DNA of 64,000 nucleotides, taken from positions 496,001 through 560,000 of the forward strand of contig CANXME010001452.1 in the NCBI GenBank assembly GCA_948144175.1, given 5' to 3'. Below the pieces are notes generated by a model, which saw only the letters and a program-made list of their open reading frames with translations, was not told where the DNA came from and ran no database searches. Made by a program: the position numbers and the translations under genes. Below, one piece after another: positions 21,817 through 32,789 of this stretch (within the stretch, counting starts at the first letter, position 1; each line of letters opens with the position of its first letter). The DNA is from Closterium sp. NIES-65 (lineage: Eukaryota; Streptophyta; Zygnematophyceae; Desmidiales; Closteriaceae).

Positions 21817-23920
21817 TCGTGGGGAGGGCATTCGCCAGAGGTTCATGCTTCCGGCCTCTCCACAGCAGAATGGGGTTGCTGAGCGCCGCATTGGCTTAGT
21901 CATGGAGGTCGCTCGTACCTCCATGATCCATGCGGCTGCCCCCCATTTTCTGTGGCCGTTTGCGGTCCGATACGCTGCGCATCAGCTCAACCTCTGTCCC
22001 CGTGTCTCCTTGCCGGAGACCTCGCCGACACTGCGTTGGACAGGAGAGGTTGGCGATGCGTCGGTGTTCTGGGTCTGGGACTCTCGTGCCTTTGTCCGCG
22101 ATACGTCCGCGAACAAGCTCTCTGCCCCCGCCATCCCCTGCGTCTTCCTTGGCTTTCCCCCTGACGCGCCTGGCTGGCAGTTTTACCACCCCACCTCGCG
22201 CCGTGTCCTCCCCTCTCAGGACGTCACGTTTGACAAGCCGGTTCCCTTTTACCATCTCTTCCACTACCGCACTGCCCCTCTCTCCCCCCCACCGCTCTTC
22301 CTCGCACCATGTCCTCCTCCGGTAGACCCCCTCCCCCCTCAGGGTCCTACCCCCTCAGGTGTGTCTCAGGTAGACCCTGTCGAGCCTGTAGAGGTAGCTG
22401 TCGGCTCTGGTGCTGCTAGGGGTGCTGCGTCTAGGGGTGCTGAGCCGGCGGGTGCGGGGCCTGGGGGTGCTGAGCCTGAGCGTGCGGAGCCTGGGGGTGC
22501 TGAGCCAGGGGTTGCTGATTCTGAGGGTGCGGAGCCTGGGGGTGCTGAGCCTGAGCGTGCGGAGCCTGGGGGTGCTGAGCCCAAGCGTGCGGAGTCTGGG
22601 GGTGCTGAGCCTGGGGGTGGTGGGCCTGAGCGTGTTGCGCCTGGAGGTACTTTGTCTTCTGGAGGTCCTACTGGTGTCTTCTCACAGCGGGAGCCACTAT
22701 CTCCACCGAAGCTACGCGAGTGGTTTGCTCGGCACTTGAGCCGTGCTGCTGGGGCTGGGGGGCCTACCGCTGGAGGCCCTGGAGCTGGAGGCACTGGAGC
22801 TGCTGGTCCCGGAGGTGCTCGTACTGGAGGTACTGGAGCTGGTGGAGCTGGTGGTGCTGTAGACGTTGGAGCTGGAGACCCTGGAGCTGGAGACTCTAGA
22901 GCTGCAGGTGCTGGCCCTGGGGGTGATGGTGCTGTCGGTGCATGTTCTAGAGCCACTGTGCGGCCGCGACCGTATTTTGTTCCACTGCTTCAGCAGGTTC
23001 TTGGTCTCCCATCTTCTACTAGCCTTACTCCTCCCTTACTGTATCCACCGCCTGACCAGTCGCAGCCTCAGTTACAACCAGCCTCCCCACTGCCTGCTCC
23101 TTCTCCTTACACTGAGCAGACAGGAGGACTTACAGAGCATCGTGAGCCCCCGTCTTGTCCTGCCTCGTCTGTTCGCGCTGTTCGTACTGGTCGTCGTGTT
23201 CCGCGTCCGCGTCCTCCTCCTGTCCCCGGCAAGCACCCTATGGCACTTCGTCCTTCCTCTGTTCCACAGCGTGTCCCTCTGCCGTCTCCTCCTGCGTCAT
23301 CTCTTCCTGACGTTCCTGACCCTGTGTCCGACCTTGCTCGTGCTGCCATTCCTACTGTCATATGTCTTCTAGCCACGGCTGTCACTGACCCTTCGTTTGA
23401 GTCCACTGCTGCGTCTGCCCTAGTTGCTGAGCTTGTTGACTTTGCTGCCTCCTCTCGTCTCGACTACGCCGCTAGTCTTGTTGCTGAGTCTGAGTCTGAC
23501 TGTCCTCCGACCATCGGGGGTGAGTGTGCTCTTGGCATGGACGTCCTTGAGGCAAGGCAGGAGGACTTTGAGTATTTTGCAGCTGTTGTACCTCATCTCG
23601 TGTCCATGCTGATTGCACCAGAGGGAGACCCGGATGCACCAGACATCCCGACCCCGAGCTCTTACGCAGAGGCGATTGAGGGTCCCTACTCCTTTCAGTG
23701 GCAGACAGCCATGGACGCAGAGGTGGCACCTCGGGCGAACATTGTCAGTGGCATGTGGATTTTCAGGGTGAAGCGGCCGCCGGGTTCTCCGCTTGACCTG
23801 TCGCTATTTCTACGCACCGCCACTTTGCTGCCGCTGTTCTACATCCTTGTATACGTCGACGACTTGGTCTTTGTCACTACTGACACTGCTGAACTGGCCC
23901 ACGTGAAGTCGGAGCTATAG
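21817..23920 (+). pseudogene. Copia-H integrase part 2, linker and truncated RT
   Basis: Starts CRGEGIRQRF directly after the insertion and carries the catalytic Glu region SPQQNGVAERRIGLVMEVA. Conserved WGSRAF is changed to WDSRAF; CVFLGFPPDAPGWQFYHP follows. A linker of GGAEP/ERAEP-type pentapeptides lies at about 22430-22660, then Gly/Ala-rich and Pro-rich stretches. RT begins at ANIVSGMWIFRVKRPPGSP, then jumps to LSLFLRTATLLPLFYILVYVDDL: about 130 residues of fingers and palm present in related copies are deleted. A smaller deletion lies just before ANIVSG. A TAG ends it at 23920 where related copies have Gln. Confidence 0.85.
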
Positions 23921-24840
23921 AAGAGACACACGTGCACAGACATGGGTAAGCTGCGCAGTTATCTTGGCTTGCAGATCACCCGAGACAAAGCACGGCGCAC
24001 CATTACCTTGACTCTGTCACACATGGTGCAGTAGGTCCTTCAGCGCTTCCGCTTCGAGTACTCCTCGCCACAGTCCACTCCTCTGCCTACCGAACACTTG
24101 CTCTCGGCTCTGCCTTCGGATGAGTCCGTAGAGCCGAGTGGCCTGTATCCAGATCTTATGGGTTGCCTCATTTACCTGATGACTTGCACTCGACCTGACC
24201 TTGCTTACCCTCTTAGCATCCTGGCTCGCTACGTTGCGCCCGGGAGACACCGACCAGAGCACTGGAAGGCCGCTAAGAGGGTGATGCGCTACTTGTGCAG
24301 TACGTCGGGCGTGGGGCTCGTGCTAGGAGGCCGGGCTCGAGTTGTCCTCACTGGTTACGTAGACGCTTCTAGGGTTGACGACTTGGCTATGCAGCGGTCG
24401 TCACAGGGTTACACCTTCAGCCTTGGCTCTGGCTCTGTTTCGTGGCGGTCTAACCGCTCGTCTTCTGTTTTCAGCTCCAGCTGTGAGGCTGAGATCTACG
24501 CAGGGGCCATGGCTGCACAGGAGTTACGCTGGCTCACCTACCTGGTGACCGACTTGGGAGAGCTGCCTCGTTCTCCTCCAGTTCTGTACGTCGACAAGAA
24601 GGCCATGATTGCCTTGTGTCAGGAGCACAGATTGGAGCACAAAACGAAGCACATCGCTCTGCGCTACTTCCTTGCTCGAGAGTTGCAGCAGCGTGGTCAG
24701 CTTCGTCTTGTTTACGTGGCCTCTTAGGCTAACACATTTGATATCTTCACCAAGGCACTTCAGCCTTGTGATCATCTGCGTTTCTGTACTGTTCTAAGCC
24801 TTGTGCCTACTTGGCCTCACTTGCTCACTTCTTGGCTTTG
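23921..24840 (+). pseudogene. Copia-H RT C-terminus and RNase H
   Basis: Continues KRHTCTDMGKLRSYLGLQIT, a TAG after HMVQ at about 24032, then CTRPDLAYPLSILARYVAPG, LTGYVDASRVDD (catalytic Asp retained), CEAEIYAGAMAAQEL and LYVDKKAMIALCQ. Another TAG at 24725 replaces a Lys/Glu codon of relatives. The tail (IFTKALQPCDHLRF) and PHLLTSW follow. Confidence 0.85.
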
Positions 24841-25060
24841 CTTGTACTGTGATCTATATACTTATATCTGCATGCTTACACTTGCTAGGTTGTGATCACT
24901 GTACTTCTTGTTCTCCTTTATATATAACTCTGCATGTGAACTGGCCTTGTGGCCATTGCTTGTGCTAAGAATGCGTGGTGACTTCGTGATCCACCCTGAG
25001 CTTGCTTTGCTTGACCGTTCTTGTGACCTCTTGTTCTCCCCCACTTTTCCTATGGGGGTG
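24841..25060 (+). other. Conserved 3' region of the short-LTR copia family
   Basis: About 220 bp after the pol end, with TGCATGTGAACTGGCCTTGT and GTGGTGACTTCGTGATCCAC, ending in the polypurine tract. Similar sequence is found at the same place in the copies at 4362, 5755, 25493, 26797, 35397 and 43689. The even spacing suggests a cis-acting role. Confidence 0.7.
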
Positions 25061-25191
25061 TGTCAAACTTATATGCTGCTTATTGTGTAGGTTGTAATGG
25101 GGTAGCCCATATGGGGTACAACCCAATTAGGGTTTCCTATTTGTACCCATCTATTCTGTTGTTAATCATTCCTGCTCGTTAGATTATGACA
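25061..25191 (+). repeat. 3' LTR of Copia-H
   Basis: 131 bp, TGTCAAACTTATATG to GATTATGACA, directly after the polypurine tract CTATGGGGGTG. Confidence 0.88.
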
Positions 25192-25492
25192 GATAAATAC
25201 GTGTACCCCGGGCCTTCAAATTTTGTTTCCGCCATAATGTCCACCCAAGCATATTTTTAAGCATTTGTAGAGAGTCCCCCACGTCTTATAGCCGGAACTA
25301 TACGGTAGCTGTTTTTTGGACAATCTTCGCAACAGAACTGCATTTGTTTTGCATAAAAACTTTCGGACACAAAAAATCGCAAATTCCCTTTTCCGCGATG
25401 TAGCTAAAAGGCGAAAAACCTAGAAAATTTAGCAACTTTGTTGTCTTGCGATATCGTTACTTTTGGTGTACCTTCTTAAGAACCTACTTGCT
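25192..25492. other. Unassigned AT-rich gap
   Basis: Target-locus DNA between two copia elements. No gene seen. 25284-25316 is an inverted match (about 80%) to 11128-11160. Confidence 0.45.
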
Positions 25493-26796
25493 TGAGTAGC
25501 GAGAGAATGATCATACTAGGTCAAAGGGAGGGATACAACCAAAGTGTCGAGAAAGTTTTGTACCCCCTAACATCCAACTCACTAAAGCATATCTAAATCC
25601 ACAAACATAGTTTGACACACCCCCATAGGCTAAGTGAGGGGCATCAAAACAGGTATGACACGCATGTGGTCACAAGACCAGTCAAGAAATGAAACACAGC
25701 AAGCTCAGGGTGGATCACGAAGTCACCACACATTCTGAGCACAAATAAGAGGCCACAAGGCAAATTCAAGAGTTTGCAGACATATATAGAAGTACAGCAA
25801 GCAACAAGAGACAAGACTACTGTAGCCAAGAGCCTACGTCAACAAGGCCTAACTGCAAGTTGAACATGTGGTGGTCACCAGGCGAAAGGGCCTTGGTGAA
25901 GATGTTTGCAGAGTTGGCCTCTAAGGCCACAAAGTCCAAGCGTGCCTGGCCACGTCGTTGCAACTCTCGCAGGAGAAAGTACCTGACGTCGATGTGCTTC
26001 ACTCTGCTCTCCAATCGAGAATCTCGACAGAGGAGGACCATGGCTTTGTTGTCAGAGCCCGGTCGCTCACCAAGGTCGGTGAGCAAGAAAGTCAATCAGC
26101 GAAGCTCCTGCGCAGCCATGGCACCGGCATAGATCTCTGCCTCAGCACTAGACGAAGCCACAGGAGACGACCGAGTAGACCTCTACGACACAGCTCCTGC
26201 GCCCAAGCTGAAGCAGTAGCCTTGAGTGGATCTTTGTGTCTCCACGTCATCGGCGTAGGAAGAGACGCAGTGACCTGTCAAAACAACTGGCTGTGTCCCT
26301 CCAAGCACAAGCCCCATGCCTGGTGTAGTCGCCAGGTACTTCGCCACCCTCATAGCAGCTGTCCAGTGAACTGGACGATGTCTCTCAGTCGCAACAAAGC
26401 GAGAGAGGACGCTGAGGGGAAAAGCGAGGTCCGGACGAGTACAAGTCATCAGGTACATGAGGCAGCCCACAAGTCCTGCGTAGGGACCACTAGAGTCAAA
26501 AGGCTCGTCAGGAAAAGGGTCGGTGAGTCTGCAGTCAACGGCAAGAGGGGTGGGCTGTGTGGTGGAGTGCTGAAGCCCGAACCACTGAAGGACGAGTGTG
26601 ATGGTGCGAACGGCTCTGTCCCTGGTGATCTGCAAGCCGAGGTAGCGGCGCAGCTCACCAAGGTCAATGCATGTGTCTCTCTTCTACAGTTCGGACTTCA
26701 CCTCAGCCAGTGTAGTCCTGTCTGCTGTAGCAAAGACCAAGTCGTCGACGTAGACGAGGACGAAGAAGGGTGTGGGCCCAGAACGAGCGAAAAGCG
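25493..26796 (-). mobile_element. Copia-F, 3' fragment
   Basis: A 3' LTR ends ATAGTTTGACA at 25620; its start is estimated at 25493 from the family length. The polypurine tract and conserved 3' region follow, then pol 25817-26796. The element is cut at 26796 by Copia-D. RT begins at LFARSGPTPFFVLVYVDDL, so everything upstream is missing. Confidence 0.7.
25817..26796 (-). pseudogene. Copia-F partial RT and RNase H
   Basis: FFVLVYVDDLVFAT, then a TAG in place of Gln at about 26684, LGELRRYLGLQITRDRAV, CTRPDLAFPLSVLSRFVA, GHCVSSYADDVE (the catalytic Asp of GHADAS is lost), a TAG at about 26188 in place of Trp, AEAEIYAGAMAAQEL, and a short deletion before DNKAMVLLCRDSRLE. It ends VGSWLQ. Clearly dead. 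Confidence 0.85.
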
Positions 26797-26945
26797 TGTC
26801 AAGAACTAACTAGCATGAGAAATTGACTAAGGAAAAGCATGAACAAACAAGATATAGGAAACCCTAGCAAGTGTCCTAGCACAAGTGTAACATATTGTAC
26901 AACACCTAGATTAACATATAGAAACTATACAAATATAGTTTGACA
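26797..26945 (-). repeat. 3' LTR of Copia-D
   Basis: 149 bp, TG...CA, abutting RT sequence of Copia-F on one side and the polypurine tract CTATGGGGGTG (minus strand) on the other. Confidence 0.7.
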
Positions 26946-27199
26946 CACCCCCATAGTCTAGGTGATGGCAGTCTTGTGGAAAGCAACACATATCTCAGGT
27001 TGGGTCTTAAGGACACACACACTCTGAGAGCAAGCAAGGGTCACATGACCAGTCCACAAGAACAAGACAAATCTCGGGGTGGAGCTCAAAGTCACCACAC
27101 ACTACGAAGACAAGCAAGAGGCCACAAGGCCAGTCCACATGCAGATATATAGCAAATACAATAAGATGCTGGTATACAAGACAAGCAGGACAAAGCATC

Positions 27200-28580
27200 T
27201 CTACGTAAGCAAGTGAGGACGGGTAGGCAGAAGGCCAAGCTGGGTGCAGAAACGCTGGTGGTCACAAGGCGGCAACGCCTTGGTGAAGATATCTGCAGTG
27301 TTGGCCTCAGAGACCACACGTCGTACGAGTGCCTGGCCACGCTGCTTCAACTCACGCAGAAGGAAGAAACGAAGCTAGATGTGCTTCGCCTTCCCAACCA
27401 GTCGGGGCTCCTCACACAACAGGACAGCAAACCTGTTGTCGGCAAACAAGACTGGGGGAGAGCGAGGCCGCTCACCAAGGTCGGTGAGAAGGAAAGACAG
27501 CCAACGAAGCTCCTGAGCGGCCATGGCCGCAGCGTACACCTCTGCCTCACAGCTGGAACTGGCCACGGACGACGCCCGAGTCGACCGCCACGAAACAGCG
27601 CCTGCCCTGAGGCTAATGGAGTACCCCTGTGTAGACCGACGCGTCTCCGTGTCGTCGGCCCACGACGAGTCCGAGAAACCTGTGAGTGTAACTGGCTGCT
27701 TCCCTCCAAGGACAAGTCCCATGCCTGATGTACTTGCCACATACTTCGCCACCCTCTTAGCAGCGTACGAGTGGGACGGTCGGTGTCTCCCAGGCGCAAC
27801 AAAGCGCGCACGGACGCTAAGAGGGTAACCTAGGTCTGGGCGAGTACAGGTCATAAGGTACATGAGACAACCCACCAGCTCAGGATTTGGACCACTGGAC
27901 TCAAATGACTCGTCTGAAGGTGGAGCCGTTAGCCCATGATCCACAACAAGAGGGGTGAGTTGTACCTTTGAGAACGGGAAGCGGAACCACGTGGGGATCT
28001 GCTCAACCATATGCGACTGCATCAGCGTAATGGTGCGAGCTGCCCTGTCCCTAGTGATCTGCAGGCCAAGGTAGTGCTGCAGCTCACCAAGGTCAGTGCA
28101 AGTGTGTCTCCTCTGCAGTTCCTACTTCACGGAGGCCAGTGCGTGTCGGTCGGGAGTGGCAAAGACCAGGTCGTCAACGTAAACAAGAACAAAGAACGGG
28201 GTCGAGCCACGGCGGACGAACAGTGACGGGTCGGCAGACGACGGAAAGTAGTCAAGCGTTGCAAGGGTCGAGCGAAGCATGTCGTGCCACTCGCGTGCAG
28301 CCTGGCGCAGGCCGTAGACTGGTCGACGCAACTGCCACTGGGTCCCAGGTGGGAAAGAGCCCGTGAAGCAGGCGGGCGACGCAGCCAGATCTGCTCGTGC
28401 AGGCTCCCTTGAAGGAACGCGGTGGAAAAGTCCAAGGAGTGCAACTCGTAGTCGCTCTGGGCTGCAATATGCAGCAACACCCGAAGAGTACTCATCTTCG
28501 GGGTGGGAGCAAAGGTCTAAAAGAAGTCCACCCCCTCTCGCTGACTAAAGCCTCTCACCACGTAGCGCGCCTTGAACACT
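27200..28580 (-). pseudogene. Copia-D RT and RNase H
   Basis: RT: TAG at about 28517 in place of Gln (DFF-stop-TFAPTPKM), LHSLDFSTAFLQGSLHEQIW, a frame change around 28380, VYGLRQAAREWHDM, FFVLVYVDDLVFAT, and TAG at about 28133 in place of Ser. RNase H: LTGFSDSSWADD (Asp retained), CEAEVYAAAMAAQELRW, LFADNRFAVLL (DNK to DNR), and a stop at 27375 before the tail. At least three lesions. Confidence 0.82.
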
Positions 28581-31196
28581 GGTGATGATCCAGGCGGCCG
28601 CTTCACCTTGTAGAGCCATGGGCCACTGACGGCGTTCGTCCCAGGAGGTGGGACTACGTCGACGTAAGTGCCTGTGGACCTATAAGATGCCATCTCTGCC
28701 TCCTCAGCTGCTATCCAGTACGAGGCCCAAGGTCCCGAGACCGCCTAAGCGTGAGTGCGAGGGATCGGGATGTCAAGGTCGTCTGGATCCCCCTCAGGGG
28801 CAAGTAGCACGGCGCAGAGATGAGGAACAGCGGCCGCAAGGAAACCAAGCTCGAACTGCCTGTCTTCTAGGACCTCCAAGGGAAAGACAGGAGCACCCCA
28901 AGAGGACGGAGAACGAGCAGGGCCACTCACCAAGTGAGCGGCGTAGTCCAGGCGGTGGGAAGAGGCAAAGCCAGCGATAGTGGTAACAAGTGATTAGACA
29001 GACGACAGGGGTGCAGTCGGGTGAGTGACCAACACGGAAAAAACACGGGACACGACAGGACGGGAAGCACGGAGGTAGTCGGACAACGGGTCGTGAAGCA
29101 CAGTGAGTGACGACTCAGGAGGCTGTGGAAGGACTGGAGGAGGTGGAACACGAGAGCGAAGAACAAGGTGGAACGGACCGTCTGCACGGTAACGGGACCG
29201 ACAACGCTCTGGGGACACAGCACGACTGAGAGGAGAACGTTGAGTCCACTGGGACGAGGAAAGGGACTCAACAGGGGGAACTGGAGGGGATGGTAGGGGA
29301 CCACGAACGAAGCGTGCAGGTGTTGGGTCGGGGAGGTCGCGTAGTTGCAGTCGCCGCTGCTCCGCCTCCTCTGGCGTCTGCTACAACGGTACCGGCCCCT
29401 GCTCCCGCTCCTGTGGCTCCGCCTCTACCCTCTCTTGCTGCGACTGCAGCTGCACCCGCTGCTGCGACCGGGACTCCTGCGCTACCCTCTCCTGGTGCGG
29501 CTGTGGCTCCTCGACTCTCTCCTGCGGTGTCTATAACTGCACCCGCTACTGCACTCATGACTCCTCTACTCTCTCCTGTTGTGTCTGTAACTGAACCTGC
29601 TGCTGCGGGTGGGGCTCCTGCTGTACCCTCTCCTGGTGCGGCCGTGACTCCTCCTCTACTCTCTCCTGTTGTGGCTGCAACTGCACCTGCTGCTATAGTC
29701 GAGGCCCCTCCTCTGCTCTCTCCTGCTGCTGCTGTGGCTCCTCCTCTACACTCTCCTGCCGCTGCGAGTGAGACTGCTCCTACTCCTGCTGCTGCTGCTG
29801 TTGTGCCCTCTCAAACCGCTCACGCTTCTCCCTCTCCAATCGGAGGAGACGCTGCTCATGGGTCAGGAAACGTACAGCGTGCGGTGTAGGCGCCACAGTG
29901 CCAGTGCCTCCAGCTCCAGCACCCCCAGAACCAGCACCTCCACCACCGACACCCCCGGGGCCTCCACTACCTCCCGCAGGAACACCCCCAGGCTCCGCAG
30001 CAACCTGCCGTAGAGAAGAACGAGGAGGGAACTGCAGGACGGATAAGAAGCCAGGGGGTGACGCGGGGCGAGGCCGCCAAGTCAAGGCTGCTGTGTCCTC
30101 TACGGGAGTGGCCTCCACGCCCACACCCCCTGCACCCCCACAGCCAACACCACCAGCTCCAGCAGCCCCAGTACCGCACCCTCCGCAACTGTACCTCCCG
30201 CACCCCCAGACACGACAGGGACTGGACGCTGCGGGGGGGTCGACTGCGGAGTGACGTGCGACACACCTGACGGGGCAGGACGCGAAGGGGGGGGGGCTAT
30301 CGGCGCGACTGTGGGGGGCTCAAGGGTGAGGAACAGCGGGGGGGAAAAGGCCTCAGTACATCGGTGTGGGCGACTCCTGTAGTAACAGACAGACTCGTCG
30401 AACGTGACGTCCTGAGAAGCGAAAAACTCGTAGGTGACCGGGTCGTAGAACACCCAGCCTGAGGCGTCCAAAGGGAAGCCAAGAAAGACGCAGGCACGAG
30501 TACGCGGAGACAACTTGTTTGCGCCAGGGGCGCGAACGTGAGCCAGAGAACCCCAGACACGGAAGTCAGCTGCTACGCGCGGAGAACCTGTTCAAATGGA
30601 GATCGGCGTCACCCGTGGCCGTGCGTCACTGGGCCACAGGTTCAGCTGGTGCGCGGCGTAGTGGACTGCCTGAGGCCACAAGAACTGGTGGGCACCGGCA
30701 AGGCACATGGAGGTCCGGGCAACCTCCATGACCAGGCCGATCCATCGCTTGGCTACCCCGTTCTGCTGCGGCGAGGCTGGTAGCGTGTAAGACTGGATGA
30801 TCCCCCGACCCTGACAGAACGTCTCCAGGCGAGTGGAAGAAAACTCACCACCATGGTACGAGTGTAGGCGGAGCCCACACAGGCCCTGGGCGCCACCCCA
30901 CGCTAGTAGCCACGGCTCGTGAACGGTAGGCACGTCGGCCTTCCGTCGCAAGGGGAAAACCGTGGTGTAGCGGGAGTAGTCGTCCACCACAATCAGGAAG
31001 TAGCGCTCCTGACATGGGCCAAGGACCGGGGAGGGGCCCAAGACGTCCAAGTGGAGGGTCTGGAAGGGAGCCGTGGTAGGGGGGAACGAGGAGGAGTGAG
31101 GGGCAGTGCGCTGCCGACCCTCGACGCAGGGAGTGCACGGCGGCGCAGGCGAGCGGGGAAGCGGTGCAAGCGACTCTAGGAGACCGGAGACCAGAC
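28581..31196 (-). pseudogene. Copia-D integrase and integrase-RT linker
   Basis: In the integrase (30592-31196), LQTLHLDV-like FQTLHLDVLGP and LIVVDDYSRYTTVFPL are present, but the second catalytic block reads LRLHSYHGGEFSS where others have LRLHSDRGGEF, so the catalytic Asp is Tyr. SPQQNGVAKRWIGLVMEVA changes catalytic Glu to Lys. The linker (about 28930-30300) is Pro/Ala/Gly-rich and repetitive, with frames on both strands that are composition artefacts. Confidence 0.78.
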
Positions 31197-31576
31197 TGTG
31201 AGGATCTAGGATCGAGCTCAGAAAAGAGAGTTTGAATTGAATCGAATTGAATTGATCACCTGGGTACAACACGAGGCTATATATAGGCTCGACACAAGGC
31301 CCTGTAACCAGGTGTTACGCGAAGGTTCCGCGGGTCGCGAAGCGTCCCGAACAGATCCTTCCCGAATTCGGTAGAAGGCAATTCGGTGGCAACCGAAAAG
31401 GCCAGAATTCGGTGCACGCAACCTAGCTCGGTGCTATAACTATAATAAAATATAGGAAAGCACCTAGCCTAGGAAATCAAGCAATTCATGCATGCATATA
31501 ATTATCCTATGCTAGAAATAGCATAATAAAGTAAAGGCAAGCAAGCATAGCTGGCATGAGCCGTCGTACTCTCACA
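31197..31576 (-). repeat. 3' LTR of the gypsy chromovirus
   Basis: 380 bp, TGTGAGGATC to ACTCTCACA on the + strand. The polypurine tract GAGGGGGGACG (minus strand) lies just inside. Confidence 0.88.
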
Positions 31577-31586
31577 CGTCCCCCCC

Positions 31587-31931
31587 TCAAAGCCGGTTGG
31601 CGTGAGAAACACCCTGCTTGACAAGATAGTCCTTGAGAGCACGGCGTGAGTTGCCCATATCAGCTTCTGCAACGCAACTGTCCTCAGTGGGGTCGTATCC
31701 CTTCCAGCGTATCAGGAACTCGAGGGTCTTGCCGCCGCGGCGCCGATGAGTGAGAACAAACTCCACTTCGTACTCGGGTTCATCCTGTATGAGAACAGGT
31801 GGTGGTGGCGGTAGCTGCCGTCCCTGGAACCGTTGGTTGGGGTCCTTGTAGGGCTTCAGTAGCTGGACATGGAAAGCGTTGTGAAGCTTCCATGTATCTG
31901 GTAAGCGCAAGCGGAATGTAACTGGTGTCAC
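31587..31931 (-). pseudogene. Gypsy integrase C-terminus and chromodomain
   Basis: Continues the integrase frame after a single TAG at 31932-31934. Contains LPDTWKLHNAFHVQLLKPYK (the H-x-F/V-H-V-S/Q-LLK block) and then a chromodomain, YEVEFVLTHRRRGGKTLEFL followed by IRWKGYDPTEDS. The WEP that usually follows is CVAEA, so one cage-like aromatic is lost. In chromoviruses this domain targets integration to marked heterochromatin. The product ends GVSHANRL. Confidence 0.88.
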
Positions 31932-32768
31932 CTATGCCTCAACGAGAAAAGGACCACGGAGTTTGGATGGGAGGTGAGACAGGTTCAAGTTGCGCGTGTC
32001 AAGAAGCACCTGATCTCCGACTGCTACTGAGTGATCACGTCGCTGACGATCGGCATACTGCTTCTGGGAGGTCTGCATCGTGGTAAGTCGTCGCTGAGTC
32101 TTCTCCCATAGCTGCTGCATGGTGGTGACGAAGTCATGTGCGGCTTGGACGTGTGCCGGTGTAGTTGGCTGCTGTGGTGTGAGTGGTTCCCGTCCGTAAC
32201 ACAGGAAGAAAGGAGTTTTCCCTGTGGCCGCATGTGATGCGTTGTTGTAAGCGAACTCTAGGGTCGGTAACTGTGTGTCCCAGTGGCTGACGTCGTCCTT
32301 GCAAGCTGTGCGCAGTAACTGTTCAACCACTTGGTTGAGTCGCTCTGTCTGTCCGTCAGTCTGGGGGTGGTATGCTGAAGACATTGCAAGCTTTGTCCCC
32401 AACAGTCCCATGAGCTCCTTCCAGAACTTACTCGTGAATTTGGGGTCTCTGTCTGAGATGTGTGTAGCGGGGATGCCGTGGATGGTGATGATGCGGTCGA
32501 AGAAGAGGCGAGCAGTTGCTTCAGCTGTAGCTGTGGCGTTGGTCGGTATGAAGCGACCCATTTTTGAGAACTTATCGATGACTACGAGGATGGTATCGTG
32601 CCCCCGTGAGGTCAAAGGAAGTCCTGTGATGAAGTCCAGGCTAACGACCTGCCATGGCTGCTCCGGTACAGGTAGAGGCTGAAGTAACCCTGCTTTTTTC
32701 TTCTTGCTAGTCTTCATCCGCTGGCACGTGTTGCATGAGGTGACGAACTGCTGCACGTCTGCTGCCAT
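31932..32768 (-). pseudogene. Gypsy integrase
   Basis: CNTCQRMK keeps the CxxC of the HHCC zinc finger, but the HH half is missing. The core has LDFITGLPLT, HISDRDPKFTSKFW and SAYHPQTDGQTERLNQ, giving the DDE residues. The frame differs from the RT frame by one. The junction near 32800 (from KIWVPNY to YGRSYWPGM) is too short, so I infer a deletion that removed the HH segment and shifted the frame. Confidence 0.88.
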
Positions 32769-32789
32769 CCCGGGCCAATAGGATCTGCC

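Larger units (their letters stand above)
11498..25191 (+). mobile_element. Copia-H, short-LTR copia split by nested insertions
   Basis: 5' LTR 11498-11629 and 3' LTR 25061-25191 are closely related and flanked by GATAG (11493-11497) and GATAA (25192-25196), a TSD with one change. Primer site: TGGTTTCAGAGCATT at 11630. Coding order is gag remnant, protease, integrase part 1 (to 13679), foreign DNA (13680-21809), integrase part 2, RT, RNase H, conserved 3' region and polypurine tract TATGGGGGTG. Without the insertion the element is about 5.6 kb. It also has deletions in gag and RT and several stops, so it is inactive. Confidence 0.88.
26797..31196 (-). mobile_element. Copia-D, 3' portion
   Basis: 3' LTR 26797-26945 (TGTCAAGAACTAAC to TAGTTTGACA), polypurine tract and conserved 3' region to about 27200, then RNase H, RT, linker and integrase up to 31196, where the gypsy LTR begins. 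Gag and the 5' LTR are missing. 26792-26796 (AAGCG) would be its TSD, but the partner is not in the window. Confidence 0.8.

Noticed and set aside
15079-28580. UAG read as glutamine (recoded nuclear code)
   Set aside because: Family A pol itself ends at TAG in both copies, some TAGs replace Glu, Lys, Ser or Trp, and frameshifts co-occur. Ordinary decay is simpler.
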